Below, piece by piece: positions 55,959 through 64,000 of a stretch of 64,000 nucleotides of DNA (positions are counted from its first letter, which is position 1; each line of letters opens with the position of its first letter). The stretch covers positions 32,366,318-32,430,317 of the forward strand of contig NC_087068.1 of the NCBI RefSeq assembly GCF_963678635.1. The letters are read 5' to 3'. The stretch is from Symsagittifera roscoffensis. Taxonomy: Eukaryota; Xenacoelomorpha; Acoela; Convolutidae. A program made the position numbers and the translations under genes. Under the pieces are notes generated by a model, which was not told the DNA's origin, did not search any database, and saw only the letters and a list, made by a program, of their open reading frames with translations.

Positions 55959-55960
55959 CG

Positions 55961-56753
55961 AAAGTTTCCAGGAATTCTTTAAAATCAAGTTATAGCAAAG
56001 TGCAGTGTTTATTTGAAATGGAAACTTGAGCTTTAAGACAGCTATGTTGGGAGATTTTGAAGTGTTACCATTAAGTAACTATTATCTAAACTCGGATGTT
56101 TGCATTTACACTCTTCACCAGCAACAAGCGACGAAAAAAGTACCATGACCTTCTAGTTGGGTTTTCCGGCATGCGTCTCGTGTTTTTGGCTTATTTTTGC
56201 CGTTACTGCTCTCACAGGCTTTCTCGAAGTATAAGAAGCAATTAACATAATTTCTTTTTACTAATTTGTGCTCATTCCTCAGGTTTCAAATCTCTCCGGG
56301 TCAGTGTTCAGGGCCTCTCAAAAATTAATTGCACTCCAATTAATTGCAACCATTTGTCAATGTTTTAGGCGGAATGTATTGATTGTTAACAGAGAAAATT
56401 GCAATTATTTGATTGCGAGAAACCAATTATTGGTTGCCTCAAAACAACTGTTAAAGCAATTTCATCAATACAGAGTTCACATCTCACCTGATCGAGAGAC
56501 TTTTTTCAGGAGCAGAATAGTCTTTTAACGATTTACGACAAAGTCTGTTGCAGCAAAATTAAGAGATGCAGCTGTTTTGAAACTGAGCGAGTCATTCTGG
56601 ACAGAGGAGAGCCTTCCCTGAGCGATAAACTCAGGGAAATGAAGCATTGACATTTATTGCAGTACATTTGTTCAACATATTTTCATTGCAACTAATTGAT
56701 TTTTGATCAAACAGTTTATTGTTCATTCACTTCTATTCGGCAATCAATGTTCT
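55961..56753. other. Unique intergenic DNA, nothing recognised
   Basis: Non-repetitive sequence. The word caattaattgca recurs near 56325-56350, and one 86-codon open frame (56268-56528) has no recognisable features. No RNA gene, promoter or mobile-element end that I can support. Confidence 0.5.
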
Positions 56754-57682
56754 ACCCGCAACGGAGTTCTATGGATAATAATCGATTATAATGGAAAAAT
56801 GTTGTCTAAAATGTTGGAATTATAATCCATTGTTGCGGCAAATTTAGACCACGAAATCGATTATATTGTCATTATAATCAATTTTTTTTTTTGTAAAAAC
56901 ACTATCCATCAAAAATCCATTATAATGGAATATATTCCATTTAAAATCCATTATATTAGATTATAATCCATTTAAAATCCATTATAATCGAATATAACGG
57001 ATTAAAATTTAAATTTTTTTTTGCAAAATCATTTGCAAAACTTGCAACATTTCTGCGTTACTCACGGCCTACTCGCAATCTAAACTTAATCGAATTAACC
57101 CCCTCCCATTTGCCCCCATCCTCGTTTATCCCTACGCCGTCCCACAGTTACCCTCCAGCCCACAATTTTTTACACCCCCCCCCCCCCCAGGTTCAGTAAA
57201 CAGGAGGGGGGTGTAAACATGGAGGAAAACGGGAAACGGGGGGATAAACGGGGGGAGGGGGGGGGGGGTAAACAAGGAGGAAAACTGGGGGGGGGGGGGG
57301 TGAACACGGAGTATATAAGGCAAAAATTATAAACATTGAAAAGTGAAATGTAACAATTTGTGAAACCTGCAATAAACCAACTGCACTAAACAGGAAGTGA
57401 GATAACTTTGAAAAAACTTGTAAATTTCATGACTAACCTCTCGCAAAAATCCATTATAATTGATTATAACCGATTTTAAGCAATTTTATTGGCATAAAAA
57501 TATACGAAAAATAATCAATTTTTAATGGATTATAATCGATTATAATGGAATCTATTGACATAAAAAATAATGAATTGTAATCCATTTTTAATCAATTATA
57601 ATCGATTATTATCGAAATTAATTGAGACGGACCACAAAAATTCAATATAATCGATTATTATCCATAGAACTCCGGTGCGGGT
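56754..57682. mobile_element. MITE-like foldback element with 37-bp TIRs
   Basis: The left end acccgcaacggagttctatg is the reverse complement of the right end (57646-57682) over about 37 bp with one mismatch. Inside each end is a run of attataatcgattata-type words (56775-57005 and 57440-57660). Between them is a G/C-run core (57165-57310) with C14 and G runs of up to about 14. No ORF for a transposase is present, so it would be non-autonomous. A target duplication is not obvious. Confidence 0.65.
57165..57310. repeat. G-run / C-run block with quadruplex potential
   Basis: C14 at 57175-57188 is followed by many G4-G14 runs separated by taaaca and ggaaaac words (for example ggggggataaacgg). 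The spacing fits G-quadruplex rules. The block sits at the centre of the foldback element. Confidence 0.7.
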
Positions 57683-57925
57683 TTTGTGATTTTTTATTGT
57701 GCAAGCAATTGTATTGTGCAATCTATGTTCTATTGTGATTTTTTATTGTGCAATCAATTTTATGATATACATTAGCTGTTTTAGTTTGTTCGAATATGAA
57801 TAGTTTATTTGCTGTTGTCTGGCAAATAACTGATTGTACCAATATGTAAACGTGAACTGAACTAGTTGAACAAAAAATAGAATATTTATGATCTTAAGAA
57901 AAAAATTATTGAGGAGCTCTTCTTC
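57683..57925. other. Short intergenic stretch before H3
   Basis: AT-rich. It contains a near-tandem repeat of gtgattttttattgtgcaa (57686 and 57737) and no gene. It leads into the H3 promoter element. Confidence 0.4.
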
Positions 57926-57956
57926 TATTGCTCTTTTACGTGCCTAACTATTTTTT
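57926..57956 (+). promoter_or_regulatory. Histone upstream element, H3 copy
   Basis: attgctcttttacgtgccta is followed by actatttttt. Variants recur at 58685 and 58806, the last upstream of H4, so this is a shared histone-gene promoter element containing TACGTG. Confidence 0.5.
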
Positions 57957-58076
57957 ATACGTCGAACGCTCTCAAGCCTTCTGGAGATCTGAATCTCTAG
58001 GTTACCTCACGGATTTTTCCAGAATTCAGCACCCAAAATCTACTTCTACATCTACAACTCAGCTACACTCAACTGA

Positions 58077-58493
<417 letters not shown>

Positions 58494-58523
58494 GCTCAAG
58501 GTGTACTCCACACCAACCAAACC

Positions 58524-58539
58524 GGCCTTTTTAAAGGCC
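58524..58539 (+). terminator. Histone mRNA 3' stem-loop (H3)
   Basis: GGCCTTTTTAAAGGCC forms a 6-bp stem with a TTTA loop, 30 bp after the stop. This is the canonical SLBP-bound processing signal in place of polyadenylation. Confidence 0.92.
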
Positions 58540-58684
58540 ACCCTACTATAAGTTCTATAATTCTTCACATTGAGCCTCGCTCAAGCGGGCTTCGACCAGA
58601 GGAAGCTTGAGCTGGTCTAGGTTGAGCTCTGCTTCCCCCTCATTGGGGTGACGCAGCTGGAAAATTAGCTCGAGCTAGCTGTTC

Positions 58685-58800
58685 AATTGCTCCCGTACGT
58701 AGCCTAACTATTTTTAAGTTAGAGCTCTCAGAGCTCGGCAAGCTATCTCACAGACCTCAAGCGAGCTTCTACGAGCTTGATTTAAATCACATAGCTCTTT
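58685..58800 (+). promoter_or_regulatory. Orphan histone upstream element between H3 and H4
   Basis: caattgctcccgtacgtagc is followed by ctaactattttt and by gctctcagagctcgg ... ctatctcacagacctc, aligning with the H3 upstream region (57926-58020). No histone start follows. It looks like the promoter remnant of a lost gene. Confidence 0.4.
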
Positions 58801-58805
58801 TTTTT

Positions 58806-58836
58806 CAATTGCTCCTTTACGTGCCTAACTTTTTTT
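58806..58836 (+). promoter_or_regulatory. Histone upstream element, H4 copy
   Basis: caattgctcctttacgtgcc followed by taacttttttt, about 155 bp before the H4 ATG. Third instance of the shared motif. Confidence 0.5.
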
Positions 58837-58924
58837 GATACTTATTATCTGCTCTCTCATTGGCTGTTGGTATGAGGGCTAATCAGAGAGCAGAGAAGTC
58901 GGTCGAAAATTGATAGGTACCTAG

Positions 58925-59302
<378 letters not shown>

Positions 59303-59345
59303 GAAGCTTCTTAGCCAGCTGCTCTCCTAGCTGCAGCACCAAACC

Positions 59346-59361
59346 GGCCTTTTTAAAGGCC
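59346..59361 (+). terminator. Histone mRNA 3' stem-loop (H4)
   Basis: GGCCTTTTTAAAGGCC, identical to the H3 stem-loop, with the same flanks (aaacc before, acc after), 44 bp after the H4 stop. Confidence 0.92.
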
Positions 59362-59449
59362 ACCAATAATTACACCATTTTTTGAAAGATGGTTTGCCTT
59401 TAAAATTTGGGTGTTTTTCATAAATATTTGGTATTTCAGTGATTTTTTC

Positions 59450-60439
59450 AACTAGGTCTGTATGTATCTGATTCCTGTATGTTATTGATATGTGTAGTGT
59501 TTGTTTCAATTCGATTAACATTATGTAGTTTTAGATTTTCTGTTTCTTCAAGTTTCATTGTGATTTCCGCTTGCTCTAGTTTGTCTACTAGTTTTCGAAA
59601 ATCTAAATCTGGCTCTCGAATTGAAGAAGGATGAGATGCTCTCTTTTTTATTGTATTGTTTTGGTTTTTAGTTTTTTTTTATTTTGTTTTTCAAGGTGAA
59701 TGTCATTTTGTTCATTTATTTCATTTTCCGTATGTGGGTGATTTTGAATAACTTTTAAACCTGTGAAAGAATATAATTGAGTTAGTTCGCGTAGTGCGTA
59801 TTCTTTTGGGTAGTAAGGCAATAGATTGTTTCTATGTTGAACAATTTCTTTTTGGTCTGAATCGGTGATTTTATATGTTACGTCAGTGGGTTTGGCAATT
59901 ATTTGGTATGGTCCTTTACGAAGGGGTTGTAATTTTTTAGAAATTCCTTTTTGTGTATTAAAATTAGGTTTTAAGACAAATGTTCCAATTTTTAAATTTG
60001 AGGGTGGTGTAAAGCGTGAATTTATTTGCTCGTTAATGTTTTGCCTTTGTAACAATTTTTTTGTTACTCTTTGGTAAATTTCATTGTGTTTTTTATCTCT
60101 ATTTAAAATCCATTCGGTGTGTGTACCGGAGGCTAATTTAAGGATTTGTGGGTGATGAAAATGATCTTCATCATGCGCGTGTAAAGGTAGATTATAACAA
60201 ACTGAGTCTTTATTCGGTTGGCAATGACCTTGTGCATTTTTATGATTGTTTGCTGTAAACATAATTGGTTTACGTGGCTTTTTATTAAAAACCATTTCGT
60301 ATGGTGACATTCCTAGAGTTGTCGTAATTTGTGAATTATATGCTAAGGGAAATAATTTTACATCTGCTGACCATTCTGTGTATCTTGTATCATTTCCATT
60401 CATGATACATCTAAGATATTCTTGTAGTGAACGGTTCAT
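59450..60439 (-). pseudogene. Integrase C-terminal part with GPY/F domain
   Basis: Begins MNRSLQEYL, just after the expected catalytic Glu. It contains SPYEMVFNKKPRKP and the GPY motif (LRKGPYQIIAKPTDVTYKI). A hydrophilic Glu/Gln/Asn-rich tail, likely coiled coil (KLVDKLEQAEITMKLEE), continues in another frame to about 59455. The family's C-terminal domain binds DNA and targets insertion. Confidence 0.8.
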
Positions 60440-60502
60440 ACCTTCGACTAAACCGTTTGTCCAAGGTGCATGAGATGTACGCGGTTTGTGCTTAATGTTA
60501 TA

Positions 60503-61188
60503 TTAATGACATAGTGTGATGATTTCATTATTTATGAATTCTGTACCGTTGTCTGTAACTAAAATTTCGGGTAATCCGAATTTGGCTATCCAGTGTTCAT
60601 AAAGTGTTGTGTAAGCATAATAAGCGTTACAATGTGGTACTGGGTTGAGTGCTACATAATGTGTAAATGCGTCAACAATTACCATAATATAGGAGTTTCC
60701 TTCGGAGGATGGTGAAATTGGTCCTTTTGTATCGAATGAAATACGGTGGTTAAAATATAAACTTTGTCCTTTAAAATCTTGTTTTTGTGCTATTTGTTTT
60801 TGATTTGGATAAGGTTTATTTAGCTGACATACTATACAATCATTGCATAGTTTTTTATCCAAATTGATGCATTTGGAAAATAAAAATTTTGTGTAAAATT
60901 TGAATATGTTTTCTCTGATCCAGAGTGTCCTTTAATGTTTTGTGTATGTGAAATGTTAAAAGCTATTAGAATCATACTTAAAGGGAGACAGGGAACTGTA
61001 GAATCATTTAAATGATATTCTAGAAGGTCTGTGTTTTCATTAATTGTTGTATTACTAAATTTTCGAAAATATCGGAGAAGTGTTTTATTTCCTAAAATTG
61101 TGGTATCTGCCTTTACGGGCCTAGTTTTGTATTTGTGCCATGATTTTAGTTGTCTAATTACTGGGTCAAGATTTTGATATTGTTTCAA
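60503..61188 (-). pseudogene. Integrase zinc finger and catalytic core
   Basis: The His pair of the HHCC finger (HTQNIKGHSGSEKTY) is in the upstream frame and the Cys pair (CNDCIVCQLNK) in the next, so a frame change falls near 60850. Catalytic Asp residues appear in SFDTKGPISPS and VTDNGTEFINN. The frame ends at 60503. Confidence 0.85.
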
Positions 61189-61229
61189 GATATTAATTGT
61201 AATTTTATCTGTTGGAGGGAGAAAAAAGT

Positions 61230-61686
61230 TTTCAATTTCTAATTTAGATAAAGGAATTGTGTCAAGTGGGTCATGGAGGTCAAAAACTTTTTTATTGTGT
61301 ATTTTGAATCAATTTATTTTATCAGTTAAATTTTCTTTTTCAATTAACGGAAAAAAGGTCTTTTTTATGCGAGTGGTGTTTTATTCGTTTTTGTTGGGTG
61401 TTGTTTTTTATCCACTGTGAGTATGGAATTGGTTTGAAACTGATGTTCCAAGTAAATCAACTTCGTAGTGATTATTTTGGCAATCTAAGTAAAGTGGGAA
61501 GTGTTGTAGATTATTTATTTGTGATTGTTCAATGTCAGTTTTTACTGCATATTTACATTCTAGCCGGGGTGATGTTTCGTCTTTTGCAAGGTAAAATTTT
61601 ATATTTTTAGGTACTTCAACTGTAGTTTTTCGTGTAAGTAATTCAGGTGGTGTATTTCGACTGAATGTATCTATCTGGTAATGCAA
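61230..61686 (-). pseudogene. Linker between RNase H and integrase, decayed
   Basis: The open stretch 61686-61408 is hydrophilic (SRNTPPELLTRKTTVEVPKN) and overlaps the end of RNase H in another frame. Linkers of this kind are usual in this family. 61230-61400 is mostly out of frame. Confidence 0.5.
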
Positions 61687-63082
61687 GACTTTTTCCTGCT
61701 GTCCAAACTATATTTAAGTTTGGAAATTTCATTAGTATTAATTGAAATCTATAAACTCGATGATTAGGATTTGACTTTTGTGTAAAGAGAAAAATGATTG
61801 GTTTATGATCTGTGAATAGAACTGTTGGATGTTTTGATCCAAGTATCAGAAATTCATGTTCTGTAAGTGTATAAATTATAGCTGTACATTCTCTCATTAG
61901 AGTTGAGTGAATAATCGGGAATTTGCTGATATAAGGTTCATTTTATTTGTACCACTGTATGATTGTAGTAATGCTCCGCCGATGCCAAAATTTGAAGCAT
62001 CGCACATTGCATAGAATGGTTGATTTGGATCTGGGATTGTGTTTGAAATTTGTTCAGTTAAAAGCTTTTTAATTTCTTCAAATCGTGTTTGATGTTCAGT
62101 GGTCCATTCAAAATTATTTTGTTGTCTGAGGATATTATAGAATGGTCTTAAATATAATTGCATTTTGTAAACGTACTTGCTTAAGAAATTTAACATTCCA
62201 AGGAATTCTTGGATTTTCTTTTTGTTTGTTGGTGGTTGAAGTTTTTGAATAGCATCAATGCGTGATTTTAATGGAGTGATTGTGTTTTTTTCTATATTAT
62301 GTCCTAAAAATTTAACTCGTGTTAAAAAGAAGTGTGATTTATCGGGGGCGGCCTTCAGATTTTCGTTCTGAAGTATTTTATGATAGTGTTCTAAAACTGT
62401 GAACATTTCTTCTTTTGTCTGTGATTGCATAAAAACATCGTCTAAATAGGTGATTGCGTTTTTCTTAAGTATTAGTGGTCTAAAAATTTTGCTCATAAAA
62501 GCTGAAAATGCTGCTGGTCCTATGGATATTCCATAGAATAGACGGTTGAATTCATATTGTTGATTTCCAATAACAAATTGTATTAAAAGTCGTGATTGTT
62601 CATCTAGTGGCATTTGATTGTATGCACTATCCATATCTGCGGTTGTAAAGTATTTTCCGTTTATTTTTGTTAAAATTACTTGTATTGGTTCAATAGGCCA
62701 ATTGCATTTTGATTTGTCTATTAGTGAATTGAGATATCTAGCGTCTAAAACTATTTTTTAATGATTCTCCTTTTGCTAGGATTATAACAGGGTTAATAAA
62801 TGTGTTACCTTTTGGTTGTTCTTCTTTGTTTACTGGTGAGATAATTTTGTATTGTTCTAAAATATCTATTAATCTATTTACCTTATCGTGTAAATGAATT
62901 GGTACTTTACTTGCTCTTTGTTTTTTGAAAACTGCGTCAGGTTTTAACGGGAGATGTAGTGATGAACTGATTTTCCCAACATCAAATTTTGATGTTGCGT
63001 AGACTGTTGAATATTTTAACAGTTGTTTTGCTAGTTTGTCAAATTCGATTTGTGTAATTTGTGAGTGTTCAAAGTTAAACAT
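61643..63082 (-). pseudogene. Reverse transcriptase and RNase H
   Basis: Fragments in three frames. 63082-62738 is the RT entry region (HLPLKPDAVFKKQRASKVPI, then an INPVIILAKG strand). 62634-61897 carries the palm with YLDDVFM (catalytic Asp pair, near 62440) and VKFLGHNI, then the RNase H start CDASNFGIGGALLQ. 61897-61643 continues RNase H (FTDHKPIIFLF ... NIVWTAGKSLALPD). No single frame spans it. Confidence 0.88.
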
Positions 63083-63194
63083 CGTTAAAAATTGATGTTG
63101 TTCTTTTGTGTAATTTGTTATATTGAATGTTGGTTTAAAATATGGTGTTTTTGTGAAATAATCTGTGTTCCTCTTTTCATTGCTTTTATATTTT

Positions 63195-63990
63195 TTATGG
63201 ATAGTTCCTCGTTAATTGACAAATATCTAATAATTGGAGTATATTATTTACGCGGTATGCTTTTTCATGTACGGGTGATATTGTAGCGTTTGTTTCGCAA
63301 TATCCTAAAAGTCCTAAGGGTAATGTTACTTGATACGGTGTATTGTTATACACATGTAGCGAAATGATGTCTGAATTCGTATTTTTCAAACATTTTATAG
63401 ATGAAATCGTGATTTTGAAAAACTTATGAAAAGGTTTAAACTCAAACTCTGACATAAAGAGTTGTTGTTTATTTTGACTTTTATCATATTGGTGAACTTG
63501 TTTTATTGAAAACCGTTGTTGGTTATAAATTGGATAAAATTTTGAAAAGAATGGTGGTTGTTTATTTAATCTTTGAAAAAATGTTAGAGCTGTATTTTTT
63601 GTTTTTGTGTACTTATCTTTGATTAGTATTTTACTATTCAAGATGTTGATTGTTGGTATATATTTAGATATAAGTGGTATACCGATGATATTGTATTTAA
63701 TATCAGTGATATGAAATATTTGTTTAAATGGTTTGTTTAGAATTTTATTTTGCTCCATTGTTCTTGTGGGGAGGAAGAATAATTGGAATTATCCATAATT
63801 TACTAATGTTGATCCTTGTGCTGTTGCTAGTTTACTAGAGGTTGCAAGGGGCTTTAATTTTGGATGTAATGTTTTGATTTCATTTTATGTGGGAATGTTA
63901 ATTATGTTTGATTCTGCTCCTGAATCAATTAAAAAATCAATTTCAAGATCTGGTGGTTGAAATTCTTTGTTTCTTGGACTTTCTAAGAGA
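63195..63990 (-). pseudogene. Aspartic protease and downstream region
   Basis: The active-site motif LIDSGAESN is readable near 63908-63934, followed by a stop. The frame from 63758 holds IIGIPLISKY (a protease-like strand) and a long insert (NKQPPFFSKFYPIYN) ending LLGYCE...YRVNNILQLLD, an arrangement seen upstream of RT in related elements. The remaining bases to 64000 continue the N-terminal side. Confidence 0.75.
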
Positions 63991-64000
63991 AATTTTATTG

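Larger units (their letters stand above)
41104..55960. repeat. Palindromic satellite array, minus orientation, with 5.5-6 kb higher-order repeat
   Basis: About 105 units; from 41285 on they are in minus orientation. A fixed series of unit variants repeats with a period of 5550 then 5948 bp, measured between copies of caacgagtca (44271, 49821, 55769). Each period includes one non-palindromic segment of about 450 bp. The array stops at about 55960 inside the third such segment. No gene seen. Confidence 0.88.
59450..64000 (-). mobile_element. Ty3/gypsy-type retroelement pol, decayed, runs off the right edge
   Basis: Read on the minus strand, the order is protease (DSGA), reverse transcriptase (YLDD), RNase H, integrase (zinc finger, DDE, GPY/F). 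That is the Ty3/gypsy order. Multiple frame changes and stops separate the parts, so it is a fossil. Gag would lie beyond 64000. No LTR is recognised at the 3' side; only about 90 bp separate the end of coding from the H4 stem-loop, so the 3' LTR is missing or unrecognised. Confidence 0.88.

Noticed and set aside
21639-55960. Calling the satellite a centromere
   Set aside because: Array size and higher-order structure are compatible, but nothing in the sequence identifies centromere function.

Overview
This is an AT-rich metazoan (invertebrate-type) nuclear fragment. The evidence is replication-type histone H3 and H4 genes with canonical 3' stem-loops, short spliceosomal-type introns of about 70 nt in mobile-element genes, a Ty3/gypsy retroelement, and two Maverick/Polinton elements. 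I cannot name the species. A 200-base run of N (40904-41103) shows that this is an assembled scaffold.

Layout. (1) Positions 1-1423, 21639-26744 and 31985-55960 are one huge satellite family. It is built of imperfect palindromes of about 135 bp, has local orientation switches near 37304 and 41259, and from about 41.3 to 56 kb forms a higher-order repeat of 5.55-5.95 kb. (2) Positions 1430-21632 are a nearly full-length Polinton (P1). It has AG...CT ends, TIRs of about 0.5 kb and a palindromic 6-bp target duplication, ACTAGT, at an axis where the satellite flips orientation. P1 encodes protein-primed DNA polymerase B (broken), several unrecognised or tentatively assigned proteins, a DEDD-exonuclease-like protein, a FtsK/HerA-type packaging ATPase, an overlapping small basic/hydrophobic protein, a retroviral-type integrase (broken), penton (nonsense), a basic core-like protein, major capsid protein (deleted) and an adenain-type protease. 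About 3.3 kb of P1 is tandemly duplicated (9246-12510 and 12511-15816). (3) Positions 26745-31978 are a 5'-truncated second Polinton (P2) holding only the right half. Its penton and major capsid genes are intact, but its integrase, basic protein and protease are broken. (4) Positions 56754-57682 are a MITE-like foldback element with 37-bp TIRs and a G/C-run core. (5) Positions 57925-59361 hold divergent H3 and H4 genes on the same strand. (6) From about 59450 to the right edge is the decayed pol of a Ty3/gypsy element on the minus strand.

How the genes fit together. The P1/P2 gene set is that of a virus-like transposon: PolB replicates the element from protein-capped TIRs, the integrase inserts it, and capsid, penton, ATPase and protease form a virion-assembly module. 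That module is split between the copies: ATPase and protease are open in P1, capsid and penton in P2. P1 also carries unusual candidate promoters, a 60-bp tandem repeat with seven TGACGTCA sites and a divergent promoter with three CArG boxes plus an AP-1 site, resembling inducible immediate-early enhancers. The least ordinary features are the palindromic satellite and its relation to the Polinton insertion, these promoters, and several small unlisted membrane-protein ORFs.
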